Assembly: GCA_943737045.1 (NCBI GenBank)
Contig: CALSFV010000299.1
Span: 304,501 to 368,500, forward strand
Length of the DNA: 64,000 bases
Origin: Parapristionchus giblindavisi
Taxonomy: Eukaryota; Nematoda; Chromadorea; Rhabditida; Diplogasteridae
Direction of reading: 5' to 3'
Of the stretch, positions 31,919 to 42,454 are shown in pieces. Within the stretch, counting starts at the first letter, position 1. Each line of letters begins with the position of its first letter. The notes beneath the pieces are model-generated. The model was not told the DNA's origin, made no database searches, and was given only the letters and a program-made list of their open reading frames with translations. Made by a program: the position numbers and the translations under genes.

Positions 31919-33373
31919 CAGTATCGGTCAAAAGTATTCGGACGAAACTTTACAGTGTCATAACTTTGACTCAGATGAGCAATCGGGCTCATCTTTTGAT
32001 AGCTTACAATAGTAATTGTGGGCATCATGTCCTACACCCGTTGTTATGATTCGTCGTCGTATTATTCTGTAGCCATCCTGGAACCCCTCTATACTTACTC
32101 AGCGATAATTATTTCCTCAGCCGGATTTTTCTAAGACCTGTTTTAAACAGTGTCCGAAGAACATTTACTTTGGAGTAGAATCCACTATGGGATACGTTCG
32201 AGCTAAGTCATTCCTCTGAGAAAATCGAAATTTCTGATACCACAGAATATGGGGGAAAATGTCATAACTTTGTGTTCCGTGAAGCTGTAGGCTCCAATCG
32301 TGGCAGAGTTAATGACCCATGTGTGACACAAAACCTGGACGTGTATGAGCCCGATCGGTTGATTTTTGAAAATTTTCGAATATTTATTTTTCTCATTTTT
32401 CGAGGCACCGGAAGTACCTGGTCGGATTAATTTCGATTCAGTTCAACAGCTAGATGTCGTGTATATATAGCAGACGACAGTTTACTAGTGTTTCACCTGA
32501 TTTCGACTTCTTTGAGTGAAGTTATAATTGTAGAAAGAAGGTAGAAAATTGTTTAAAAAATTTTTTTTTTTCACGATTTTTTTCGAAATGCTCATAATTT
32601 GTCCGATTAGGCTGAAACCTTGCCATGACAATTATCATGAAGACAGAAGATTACCGCTATAATGTAATGGCTATCGATCCTCTTTTAGTCCCACAAAAAA
32701 TCATTTTATTTTTTAGGTGATTTTGAAAAATCGTGCCCTAACGATTTTCGACCTTCTTTCTCCAATTATAACTTTACTAAAAGAACTCGAAATTTCGTGA
32801 AACACTAGTACACTATCATCTACTATATATAGAAGACATCTGGCTGTTGAACAGAATCGAAATTAATCCGACCAGGTACTTCCTGTACCTCTAAAAATGA
32901 GAAAAATAAATTTTCGAAAATTTTCAAAATTCAACCGATTGGGCTCATACTCGGCCAGGTTTTGTGTCACACATGGGCTATTACCTATGTCACGTTTGGA
33001 GCCTAGAGATTCACTGAACACAATGTTATGCCAGTTTCCCCAAATTCAGTGGTGTCGGAAATTTCGATTTTCTCAGAGTAATGAATTAGCTCGAATGGAT
33101 TACATAGCGGATTCTACTCCTCAGCAAATGCTGTTCATACACTGTTAAAAACAAGTCTCAGAAAAATCCGGCTGAGGAAATAAATATCGCTGAGTAAGTA
33201 TAGATGGGTTCCAGGATGACTCACAATAGTGCGAAGACGAATCATAACAACGGGAATAGGACATGATGCCCACTAGTACTATAGTAAACTATCAAAAGAT
33301 GAGTCCGATTGCTCATCTGAGTCAAAAGTTATGACACTGTAAAGTTTCGTCCGAATACTTTTGACCGATACTG
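31919..33373. mobile_element. foldback Tc1-like element 2 (long TIRs)
   Basis: Starts 'CAGTATCGGTCAAAAGTATT' and ends with the complement, TA on both sides. The two halves are inverted over about 600 bp each (for example 'GCTGAGGAAATAAATATCGC' near the right arm and its complement near 32,110). The outer region is related to element 1 (CAGTATCGG, TTGACTCAGATGAGCAATCG). No transposase. Confidence 0.85.
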
Positions 33374-33739
33374 TAGCTCTTCTTAACTTTTTTCGATGTC
33401 CACTACTATACTTTTGCTACCCCGTTGTGGCATAGTAAATTATGTATCCAACCATTTTTCTTGTTTGTGCCCTATATTTTTCATTACGTACCAGCATAAT
33501 AAAGTTATTACATTATACTAAAAAAGAATATGTGCTTTCCATGTGCAACAATGGGCTATAATTTGTGAAATAATAGTCATAAAAATTATAGTTTTAGGTG
33601 TGTTTCAGAAAAAAAAAGTATGACAAGAAATACTTGATGCATATCAAAAAATACAATACAATACAACAACGCGGTGGTAAGGGTAATTTTTTTAAATGGT
33701 AAAAATACACTGATAATCATCACTGTTCTGTTGTTGCAG

Positions 33740-33945
33740 CGAATCTGCCGGTCAATTTTGCCGAATCGCCAATGTCGGATGGACAATGGTTCGCGCACGG
33801 CTTCACACTTCCCACTAATCTGGCCAATATCGACTCGTATCTGTACAAACGGGCGAGGGCAAAGTACAATGCGCTAGTGTCGCGAGGACGCCATCTGGTC
33901 AACTCGAGTCTGGCTCTGCATACGACCAGGCCCAAGCATGTGCAG
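33740..33945 (+). CDS. TMEM131: TMEM131-like exon 9, copy A
   Basis: 206 bp, acceptor TTGCAG, donor GTAATG. It reads 'NLPVNFAESPMSDGQWFAHG', 'FTLPTNLANIDSYLYKRARA' and 'HLVNSSLALHTTRPKHVQ'. Phase 2 start fits exon 8. The full-length copy B at 51,912 is about 95 per cent identical. Partial copies are at 25,098 and 36,949. No damage seen. Confidence 0.8.
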
Positions 33946-34228
33946 GTAATGTTGATACTACGGTAGGGGATGGTTACGGTCGAAATTGAGAGTTTCGATT
34001 GTTTAGCTGTGGTTGCTGTATCGGTAATGCACGCAGTTTTGATGTGGACTGCTGTACAATGTAATGTGTGGGCAATATCCTCTGAAATGCGTATGCTATG
34101 CTGAAAGTCTACGGGTATGGATGGCTGCAGAAAAGCGAGAAACACCACTTTCTATAAAACAAATTATTTTTAAAAGTATGTATTTTTTGACTTGCTTGCC
34201 ACCCTGCAAGTGCCAATGGCTGCATGCA

Positions 34229-34318
34229 TGACATAGGTCGAAAAGTGCGTGACAAACTACGAATTCTGACCGCTTTTGAGCCGAAAATTTCCGAAAAATC
34301 GAAAAACCTGACGGCATT
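34229..34318. mobile_element. MITE, TAGGTCGAA family, one-ended copy
   Basis: The left end 'CATAGGTCGAAAAGTGCGTG' and interior 'TTTGAGCCGAAAATTTCCG' are present. The right inverted end is missing. Confidence 0.65.
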
Positions 34319-35015
34319 TAATGGGTACATGATCGTTGAGACATATTATGGAATATTTGAGCATATATACTACATTGTTTTCGATCTGGGGCAGAAAAAC
34401 TTTTCAGTGATTTTACATTAGACGTAGCGGCCGAAACACCATAAGGCACATTAATAGCTAACTTTTTTTTCTAAATTTACATTTAAAGCGCATACATACT
34501 TATTCTGGTACATCTATTGATATTATTAATTTAATTGCCAAGACAGAGTTCTGGACTCATTGCTTGACCGTTGTGATCAATGATTCTTTTGCCCTCCTTG
34601 AAAAAAAATCAGCGGGTGAGAGGGTTGGAGCTCTAAAATACTCTTATTATTAACATTACGGTGCATGCATGTTCGTTAATGTTCGTTTTAGTAAACACTT
34701 TATTTCTATATGTTATTCCTATAATACTGGAAAATTGGAAAATTGTAAACCTTTAAAAGCATATTGTTTAATTGTTAGAATAGAAAAAACCTTCGTAATA
34801 ATTGTCATAGTAGGTCTTTTTCTTTGTAAAACCAAAAAAGGCAAGATGGATGTTGATTTCTCAAAACGTTTCGGCGATATTCACAAGGAAATATAATATC
34901 TTTATTTAATTATTTAATTTATTTATTGCTCCTCTCATAGATCCCCATCAAACTGACATGGTCATTTTTGTTTTGTCCACCGTGATTTGATAATATTGAT
35001 TTATTGGTTTTTCAG
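34319..35015 (+). other. intronic DNA with a possible relic of exon 10
   Basis: At 34,941 the sequence CATAG-ATCCCCATCAAACTGACATGG resembles the start of exon 10 in copy B (acceptor, ATCTCAATC, CTGACATGG) with deletions. Nothing else recognisable. Exons 11-15 are absent from copy A at this point. Confidence 0.4.
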
Positions 35016-36026
35016 ATCGCATCTGCTCTCACCGCTCACGTCTAACGTCGAGATGAACGAGACATTGATGTTCTCTTTGAGGTATAATAAATATATAAAT
35101 AATTATTTAAATAAAAATATTGTCCGTATAAAATGTACTTGTGAAATTACCCTTTACTAGCTGATAAACACAGATATATGTTATGAGTCACCCCTCCCCT
35201 TTCCCTCCCTTCCCTCCTCGCGATCTCTGATCTACGTAATATCTCGTTTGGCCTCTCTCTAAATATAGAAGAGGCGGTGTGGCTACTCTCGTACCAAATA
35301 AATAAGTGTATTTCATACGGTCAATAGCACTTAGAATTTAACTGAACACTTGGGGGAAAATCAGATCTAATCATTGTCTGTCTTCTTTCCATCCAGCATG
35401 TTGTTTGCGTGTTTCGTAGTTTTGTTATGATGGTGAAGCGCGTTTGTCGATTCTATAGCGCTGACTGGGAGTAGGCGAGACTAAATAAACACGTAGAAGA
35501 ATTAAATAAATAAATAAAATATGATATAATATCAATAATATATATTTTTTGCAGAGACACGGAGTTGTTCACACTTCGATCGGAGAGTCCAGTGCCCATA
35601 TTGACAGAGGAGATAGAGAAGCAGTTGGGAATGAATATACCCAGGTAAGCGATGATTATTCATATTATTATTCGTTTTATTTTTAAAATATTGATTTTAC
35701 TCCTCGAAAGTACTGTTTTCGAATTAGATTCCAAGTTGACATTGAAATTCGCAATGGGATTAATTGTAAGCAATGAGATCTTGCCGAAATTGGATAAAAT
35801 GTCTTACCCGTATCTTCTGTCCACCCGGCATTTCCGTGTCTCGGCATGGTGGTATAACATTGCTTGATGGTGTAGCATTGTTACGGTTTCGTTGCCTATC
35901 TCTAACATCATTATCATTATTCAGATTCACACTATCTGCCATCATGCAGCCGCACGTGAAGCTGCGAGTGCGCCTCGGATTCCTGCCCAGTGATCTCACC
36001 CTGCGATCTTCCCTGCTCATCATACG
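35016..36026 (+). CDS. TMEM131: TMEM131-like exons 16-18
   Basis: Three exons join in frame: 35016-35081 (TTTCAG / GTATAA, 'HLLSPLTSNVEMNETLMFSL'), 35555-35644 (TTGCAG / GTAAGC, 'DTELFTLRSESPVPILTEEI') and 35925-36026 (ATTCAG / GTAGGT, 'FTLSAIMQPHVKLRVRLGFL' then PSDLTLRSSLLIIR). The last part, followed by NNLT in exon 19, is the best-conserved block of TMEM131 proteins (…SSLL.IRNNLT…). The segment belongs to the lumenal membrane-proximal region. No stops. A second copy of exon 18 at 38,190 has a stop, and an inverted copy lies at 26,936-27,037. Confidence 0.8.
35160..35345 (-). repeat. dispersed repeat shared with 11570-11725
   Basis: Inverted relative to the copy at 11.6 kb. Shared words include 'CCTTCCCTCC', 'TCTCGTTTGG' and 'GTGTATTTCATACGGTCAAT'. 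Confidence 0.5.
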
Positions 36027-36950
36027 GTAGGTTTATCGATCGATCGATCGATTGATGGAATACATAGGTCGAAAAGTACGTTGTAAACTACGAAGCCTGA
36101 TTCTTGTTGTGAAAACCATACCGCATTTTGCAAATCAGTAACGTAGATATTCGATCTATGATGGATTACTGTTTCTGATCTAGTAATACCCTAAGTACCA
36201 TAATACCGTAACGGACCGTAGTACCGTAATTTATAATTGTAACGTGATTAATTTGTTCCGGTATCAATCACACAATTACAGTAACATTCCTATCACTATT
36301 CGGATTTCGGTAGAGGGTTATATATTGATTGATTCATGTTCTGGTACGATAGTTTTCAATTGGCCGGAATCACATCGATCCCATATTGCGTTTCCCCTAT
36401 ATTTATCATGTTTTAACTGATTGATAAACAAATAAATAAATAAATAAATTTAATTATTTTGTAGGTCTGATGCATCGATTCATGTCTACGCTGACGGTCC
36501 GTCGTCCCTTCACCGTTACGAACACCGGAGAGGTAGTGTGGTTCTTTTTACGTATGCTTCTAAATAACTATGGATAATGAGATATTCGCAATATAACTAT
36601 AGTTGGAAACACAAAAATGCCTTATTCGCGAACTTTGTAACTGCTCTGATTTTTTTCAAAACTTAAAGTGTATTTGAAGTAAACTACAAGTGAGAGAACA
36701 TTTGACGAAATGAATTGCAGTATATACGCCATTTTAAGTAGACTAGCGTTTAACTTGTAGTTTACTTGAAGGGAGAGAAACCATTGTCAAATGCGGTACG
36801 TTCAATTTCCCTGGTAAAGGACACCGCAGACTCTCTCCACAAGGCGCAACTATCCTGTATTTTGTATTTTGATCAATCAATGCAGGGAAATGTCTCAAGA
36901 TATGCAAAATCAGAATGAATGCGAGACAATATGATTATTTTTAACACACT
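36027..36950 (+). other. intronic DNA with MITE and old repeats
   Basis: Besides the MITE, the block at 36,655-36,790 is related to 7,715-7,880. 36,476-36,530 ('CTGACGGTCC') shows no exon I can place. Confidence 0.4.
36063..36160. mobile_element. MITE, TAGGTCGAA family, copy in intron 18
   Basis: Ends 'CATAGGTCGAAAAGTACG' and 'ATATTCGATCTATG' (one mismatch from the family). Same insertion site as in the inverted block at 26.8 kb. Confidence 0.7.
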
Positions 36951-37005
36951 CCATCTGGTCAACTCGAGTCTGGCTCTGCATACGACCAGGCCCAAGCATG
37001 TGCAG
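36949..37005 (+). pseudogene. TMEM131: TMEM131-like exon 9, short 3' fragment
   Basis: Only 'HLVNSSLALHTTRPKHVQ' with its donor GTACTG is present. The sequence is identical to the end of the copy at 33,740 apart from the lost 5' part. The following intron also matches. Confidence 0.75.
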
Positions 37006-37783
37006 GTACTGCTACAGTAGAGGACGATCACGGTAGAGGAGGGTTACGGTAGATCACGGTTACGGTAAAAATGGTCACGATAGAGCAGCGTTACGGTAGA
37101 AAGGTCACTGTATAGGAGTGTTACGGTATAAATTGAGAGTTTCGATTGTCAAGCTATGGCTACTGTATTGTTATTCAAGCAGAGTTGCTGTGGACTACTG
37201 TAAATGTCAAGCGGGAGCAACAACAAAATATGTATAGGCTGCAAGTCTACGGACATGGCTGATTGCAGAAGCGAAAACACCACTTTTTTTTATAGAAAAT
37301 TCGTATCAAAAAGTATATTTTTTGCCTTTCATGAAGATTTGGGTACAGATACTTTATTGTTTTCGATCAGTTACAAAAATCGACATCCATTGATTGACCG
37401 TTGTGATCACTAATTCTTATGCCCTCCTTGAAACATTAATTATGCGGATGAGATAGGTCGAAAAGCAATGTTATATTGGTTGAGGATACTGTAGGAGTAG
37501 TAAATGGTACGGAAACAGTAGTATTATCTCAGCAGAGCCTCCATCGAAAAAATCTCACAAAATTGATATTAAAAGCTACGTTCTTTCGATGGTGATCAAA
37601 TTATAATATTGAGAAGTTATATCTAAGCTGTGCTATTCAATAATCCTCTTCTTGTAGTCCTACAGTATGCCTGCATCTACCGTATTCAAGTTTGGTCATC
37701 GATGACCGTCGTTGGAAGAATGTTATATAATATTATTATTATATTGTATAAAAGTATAAAAATATTGATTGATTTACATGCAG

Positions 37784-37820
37784 GGCAAGGTGCTGTTGAT
37801 GCCGCCGATGGACTGACCAG
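37784..37820 (+). pseudogene. TMEM131: chimera of exon 8 start and exon 17 end
   Basis: After acceptor CATGCAG the exon 8 start GKVLLMPPMD is read, then TGA, CCAG and donor GTAAGG. From the donor on, the sequence matches the intron that follows exon 17 (35,645 onward). The junction joins two distant exons of the gene within a few bases. Confidence 0.7.
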
Positions 37821-37963
37821 GTAAGGGATGATTTTTCATATTATTATTCTTTTTATTTTTAAAATATTGATTTTCCTCTGTGAAATGACTGTATATGATT
37901 CCCATCTAGCATTGAAATTCGCGATGGAATTAAGCTATGGAATTACAAAAAAAATATGCCCAT

Positions 37964-38060
37964 TAAAGGGACACCTTTATCAACGGTCTACGCTCTCGTT
38001 ATTAAAGAACAGAGAAATAGTGTGCGCAATGAAGAGGCTATTGAAAGAGGTCACTCTCCC
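37964..38060. mobile_element. palindromic TTAA MITE, truncated copy
   Basis: 'ATTAAAGGGACACCTTTATC' and the core 'AAAGAACAGAGAAATAGTGT' match the family. The right end runs into a C-homopolymer. Confidence 0.55.
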
Positions 38061-38189
38061 CCTAACTCCCCCCCCCCCCACCCCTAGACACCCGCCATTT
38101 GCGTGTCTCGGCACGGTGTTACAACATTGCTTGGTGATGTAGCATCGTTACGGATAGCTCATCTGGCCTAACACATTATCCTCATTCAG

Positions 38190-38291
38190 ATTAACACTAT
38201 CTGCCATCCTGCAACCGCACATGAAGGTGCGAGTGCGCCTCGGTTTCCTGCCCAGCGATCTCACCCTGTGATCCTCCCTGCTCATCATACG
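38190..38291 (+). pseudogene. TMEM131: TMEM131-like exon 18, copy with stop
   Basis: Same length (102 bp) and splice sites as 35,925-36,026. CGA has become TGA after PSDLTL, which truncates the frame before the conserved RSSLLIIR. Several neutral changes (ILQPHMKVRVRL) suggest it is older than the other duplications. Confidence 0.8.
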
Positions 38292-38439
38292 GTAGGTTTA
38301 TCGATCGATTAGAGTATATGATCTAGTAATACCGTAAGTACCGTAATACCGTAACGTACCGTAGTACCGTAATTGATACTTGTACCGTAATTAATTTGAT
38401 CCCGGCAGGTACCAATCAATATCAATCAATACATTACAG

Positions 38440-38604
38440 TAACAATCTGACGATGGTGGAGTCGGTGGTGGTGTACGGTCGAGGAGGCACGATCGGTCTC
38501 GAAGTGGAGAAGGTGGGTTACGGTAGTCGGTTATCGATTTATCGATCTATTTGGTTTTTTTGCAGACGAAATCACGCTCCAAGCAGCCGCTCTACTCGAA
38601 GTAG
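38440..38604 (+). CDS. TMEM131: TMEM131-like exons 19-20
   Basis: Exon 19 (38440-38512, TTACAG / GTGGGT) reads 'NNLTMVESVVVYGRGGTIGL' then EVEK, the most recognisable TMEM131 signature in the window. Exon 20 (from 38566, TTGCAG) reads TKSRSKQPLYSK and then TAG. In the inverted copy at 26.5 kb the same position continues LYFEIRHDH, so here a small change has destroyed exon 20. The LTR retrotransposon starts 51 bp after the stop. Confidence 0.75.
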
Positions 38605-38655
38605 TTCGTATCTTGAATTTTTCTAATAATTAATTTACAATAACTTTTTAATAAT

Positions 38656-39023
38656 TGTTATGTATTGAGCTCGTCCCCGTTATCGTGTTGTGTAGTGTGA
38701 GCGCACAAGGGTTTACTACTTAGGGCTTTATTAGCAGACTAGGGAAAATACAGAATATACAAGGCTAGAGAAGGGCACATCTCACGTGCGAGGATCAAGG
38801 GAGAACTGATCTAGACTGATAGGATATCTCTAGACATAAGTGGGCGGGGCCAGACACGAGAGAGCATTAGAGATAAAGGTTGAGTGACGAGAGAGAGTGC
38901 GGATCAGAGAGAGTGTAGTCTGATCGCGCACGTGCACGTATTTACATGATGACATATTCTAATCAATATGCATAGGGAATAGAGATGATCAATGTACATA
39001 GGGAATAGGGTATCTACACAACA
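38656..39023 (-). repeat. 3' LTR of the retrotransposon
   Basis: 368 bp, TG...CA. It lies next to the polypurine tract. Its sequence matches the other LTR except one base that I could see. Confidence 0.93.
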
Positions 39024-39034
39024 CCTCCCCTCTA
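39024..39034 (-). promoter_or_regulatory. polypurine tract
   Basis: On the minus strand 'TAGAGGGGAGG' directly precedes the 3' LTR, the expected place for priming plus-strand DNA synthesis. Confidence 0.8.
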
Positions 39035-39556
39035 AGATGGGACATCTTATAAAACATGAACTAATCAACGAGAAAACGATACAATAAATCAACAAGACCA
39101 CTTCGTGGTAAGTCTTCTTCGTTGAATCAACATTGTGCTTCTTCGGAGCTTTTCTCGTTCGTGTTGATCATCTCAGGTGCGATTGACGTTGCTGTTGCAT
39201 CATAGATTTCGTCAGGCTTGCCCTGGACGTTGGTGAGTGGTGAGTGCGTCGGTGATACGGTAGATGAACGTGGTGGCGATACTGTAGTTGTTGCAGCTGC
39301 CATCGGAACTGTCGCTTTGACATCATCATCCATGATGGCCACATCATCATCGTTCACTATCTCAGGCACACCGAATGTGTCGATCAAGATATTCATAGAT
39401 GTCTCTTCACTGTGAATCATTCATTCTCAATTGATTCACATGTACTCTTTACGTTCGTAGATTCACATGGATCTCGAACATCATTGAACCTTTCCTTTTC
39501 AGCAAGGTCGCCATGACCCATTTCCACTGATCAGGACCAGAGTACTTCTAGGAGTA

Positions 39557-40023
39557 CACTCACAGAAAATTCCCTTAGGGAAGTTTTAGAGCTGCATTTC
39601 CCTTAGGGAATAATTCCCTGATCTGCTGAGAATCCCTTGTATGTAAGGGATTTCTTATCAGGGAATTATTCCCTTAAAAAATTCCCTTACATATAAGGGA
39701 TTTCCAATTTCAACCTGCATGCGTGCGAGCGCGTCTGACTAGATCTATCATCAAGTTTTACGAGAGTTCAAACATGTTCACATGGCTTAGTGGCAAGAGT
39801 GTTGTGTAGCGATCCGAACCTCGTATGTTCGAATCCTACCCAGCGTAAATCAACTTTGCCCATTTTTCTTATTGTTTAAATCTATTTCAAATCCCTTAAA
39901 TGTAAGGCAATAATTCCCTTACAGGTAAGGGAAATAATTCCCTTATATAACTGGGAATAATTCTCTTGGGGTACCTTAGCCAGGGAATTATTCCCTTACA
40001 TATAAGGGATTTTTCTGTGAGTG
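39557..40023. mobile_element. MITE with CACTCACAG ends and tRNA-like core, inside the LTR element
   Basis: 467 bp, inverted tips 'CACTCACAGAAAATTCCCTT' and its near complement, TA on both sides. Both subterminal halves repeat the palindromic word TTCCCTTACATATAAGGGA and shorter TTCCCTTA pieces about ten times. The centre has a tRNA-like sequence. It shares the 9-bp tip with the element at 42,958, which has different subterminal words. Confidence 0.85.
39780..39846 (+). ncRNA. tRNA-like core of the MITE
   Basis: A-box-like 'TGGCTTAGTGGCAAG' and a B-box 'TGTTCGAATCC' (one base from consensus) are separated by 36 nt that include GCGATCCGAACCTCGT, shared with 19,462-19,535. Stems are imperfect. 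It is a tRNA-derived sequence, not a working tRNA. Confidence 0.6.
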
Positions 40024-40039
40024 TAGACAACATATCCTC

Positions 40040-40620
40040 TGCAGGATTTCCTTCCTATGATGTCACCATTTATGATCGACCTGATTGGTCATTTACTTTA
40101 TGACCTTGAAGACTTCTTCAGTCTTCAAATATGCTGCATGACTATCTTCTGTAGTCTCGACAAGCATATCATCGATCATCCTTACATGATCGGTCGATGG
40201 TCAGCTTCACTGTGACCATGAAGACCTCTTGTAGCGTCTTCCTTTATGCTGCATGACTCTTTCGTAGCCTCGGCACGCATATCATCGATCATCCTTACAT
40301 GATCGTTATCATCGGTCATCTTACTCGTGACCTCCTAGACTTACATAGTCTTCATACGTGTTGCGTGACTCATCTGTAGTCTCGGCGAGCACACTATCAA
40401 TCATCCTTACATGATCGACATCATTGGCCATCTAACTCGTGACCTGTGAGACTTCCATAGTCTTCATTTGTGCTGCTCGACTATCCTCCATAGCTTTGGC
40501 CAGCACACTATCAACCATCCTTTCATGATCGACATCGTTGGTCATCTTCATTGTGACCGTGAAGACCTCTTGGAGCGTCTTCGCATTTGCTGTTTCACTA
40601 CTATGCGTAGTATCAGCGAG
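40040..40620 (-). repeat. about 120-bp coding-type repeats in the LTR element
   Basis: Four to five diverged units share 'ATCATCCTTACATGATCG' and 'GTAGTCTCGGC'-type words. On the minus strand the unit nearest the protease reads 'NDVDHERMVDSVLAKAMEDS', so the array may derive from repeated codons of the element's protein. Confidence 0.65.
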
Positions 40621-41057
40621 CATTTCATAGATATCCGGTCTGGAGCTGTCGGCGCAGACTATCATGCAGTTGGCCGTTGAACAATCGAGCAATCCGATTT
40701 GCTTCCACACCTCATCTGACGTGAGTGAGATGCTAGCTCCCTTATCGATTTGTAATCGATTTCCTGTGCAGACGCACATTGACACTGTAGTGTTGGTGTC
40801 ACCTTTATCGACACGCATCATTTTGATCTCCTTCAGATCACCACTACCATCCATACACACCTCAACATTCTTGTCATATTTGCTGTAGGTTGTATCCTTG
40901 TGTCTTCCTCGACCGATATCCGAGTCTCTCCTCTTGATGAGTCAGCCGTACTGCTGCTCAAACTCTGTAGTAGAGTTATCCTCTCATTCATTGAATGAAT
41001 GACCTCCTTCGGTGATGTAATCAGCTCCTTGAGCTTTCGTACTGTCTCTGTAGCCAT
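40432..41057 (-). pseudogene. retroelement polyprotein relic with a protease-like motif
   Basis: A minus-strand frame from 41,057 starts MATETVRKLKELITSPKEVI and is followed, after a frameshift near 40,870, by 'NRLQIDKGASISLTSDEVWK'. This has the layout of a retropepsin active site (normally D-T/S-G-A followed by S-L-I/V). Here the second residue is Lys, so the protease would be inactive. The frame then passes into the repeat region and stops at 40,432. No downstream pol domain exists. Confidence 0.7.
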
Positions 41058-41284
41058 TGCACTGATTGTATTTCGATTGATGACGAAATCACAATTTCAA
41101 TCGATTGGTGAGTTACTAAGTCTCTTTCAGACTGATTTCACTCCACCATCTCTGCATCACTATCTGCCACTGTCTTGGTTAATTTCACCAGATGATGAAA
41201 TTACTCGATCAACTTTCCACCGCAAGGATGCAACCACCAAATCAAAATTTGGGCAGAGCCTTCGGCGTACTTCGATCAGACACT

Positions 41285-41460
41285 TGCCACACCTAGTAGC
41301 TAGCCACACACAGTAGCAGTGATCAGTCCTAGCCACACACAGTAGCCTGATCAACTAATTTGCCACACCTAGTAGCCATCAGCCTCTGCCACACCTAGTA
41401 GCGCTGATCACACGATTGCCACACCATAGTAGCAGGCCACACCATAGTAGCACACACAAC
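41285..41460. repeat. short repeats in the LTR element leader
   Basis: 'GCCACACCTAGTAGC' or a close variant recurs about seven times, spaced 15-30 bp, between the primer-binding site and the coding relic. Confidence 0.75.
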
Positions 41461-41553
41461 AGTTACCACTAGCAAGCTAGCAGCATACACTTCACAACGA
41501 GACAAAGCAAAACGGAAAGTTCGAATACCTTAGACGGAGATATTGTTGTCCTT

Positions 41554-41571
41554 GGTGAATCCTGGTCGCCA
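41554..41571 (-). promoter_or_regulatory. primer-binding site
   Basis: Two bases inside the 5' LTR the minus strand reads 'TGGCGACCAGGATTCACC'. The initial TGG matches the 3' CCA of a tRNA primer. The exact tRNA was not determined. Confidence 0.85.
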
Positions 41572-41573
41572 GT

Positions 41574-41941
41574 TGTTATGTATTGAGCTCGTCCCCGTTG
41601 TCGTGTTGTGTAGTGTGAGCGCACAAGGGTTTACTACTTAGGGCTTTATTAGCAGACTAGGGAAAATACAGAATATACAAGGCTAGAGAAGGGCACATCT
41701 CACGTGCGAGGATCAAGGGAGAACTGATCTAGACTGATAGGATATCTCTAGACATAAGTGGGCGGGGCCAGACACGAGAGAGCATTAGAGATAAAGGTTG
41801 AGTGACGAGAGAGAGTGCGGATCAGAGAGAGTGTAGTCTGATCGCGCACGTGCACGTATTTACATGATGACATATTCTAATCAATATGCATAGGGAATAG
41901 AGATGATCAATGTACATAGGGAATAGGGTATCTACACAACA
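41574..41941 (-). repeat. 5' LTR of the retrotransposon
   Basis: 368 bp, next to the primer-binding site. The promoter of the element should lie here. Confidence 0.93.
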
Positions 41942-41978
41942 ATAATTATATTATTATTTATACTCCTTGCCTCTTCAG

Positions 41979-42086
41979 GTTCCCTTCACCGTGGTCAACA
42001 TCTCGATCAATAATTTCCCCTGTGAGAATCGGGGTTTCCGTGTACTCAATTGTGAGCCGTTACGACTGAAACCGAATGAGAGCTAT
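41979..42086 (+). CDS. TMEM131: TMEM131-like exon 21, ending at the palindrome
   Basis: Acceptor CTTCAG. It reads 'VPFTVVNISINNFPCENRGF' and 'RVLNCEPLRLKPNESYR', which corresponds to the last lumenal domain of TMEM131 (the Gly-Phe-x-Val-x-Asn-Cys motif). The 3' boundary is unclear. A GT occurs after SYRT, exactly where the left arm of palindrome 1 starts (42,084), so the natural continuation toward the transmembrane segment is missing. Confidence 0.75.
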
Positions 42087-42454
42087 CGTACATGTAAAAA
42101 TCTTTGTATCATGAACGGTGCGAATGAATCTGAACGGATCAGGCCGATCAACGAGATTTTGAGCGAACCGTGCATTTTCGTGATCTCTCTTTCTTTTCAT
42201 TATTTTTCTTGCACTCTAATCTAGTTAGTCCGCGAGAATCGCAATTTAATATTGTGTTTTTCATAAAATCATCATCTTTATTTTTTTAATAAATCGTTCC
42301 GATGATATCACAGAACCGGAACCGGGAAATCGGAAGTCCCCCAATATGTTTTTTCCTGGCAATTAGCCAATTCTTGCTCAAGCGTCATCATTTTTCTTTC
42401 TTAATTAATTATTTGTGGAATTAACGTTCTATTCATTGATATTTGTGGTTTCAG

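Larger units (their letters stand above)
38656..41941 (-). mobile_element. young non-autonomous LTR retrotransposon
   Basis: Two 368-bp LTRs (38656-39023 and 41574-41941) begin TG and end CA. I saw one difference between them (A/G in 'CCCCGTTATCGTG'). The flanks carry a 5-bp duplication ATAAT (38651-38655, 41942-41946). A primer-binding site and polypurine tract on the minus strand fix the orientation. The 2.55-kb interior has a leader, a decayed protease-like frame and a tandem-repeat region, but no reverse transcriptase, RNase H or integrase. It therefore depends on a partner element. It is probably Ty3/gypsy- or BEL-like. It sits in the intron between exons 20 and 21. Confidence 0.93.
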
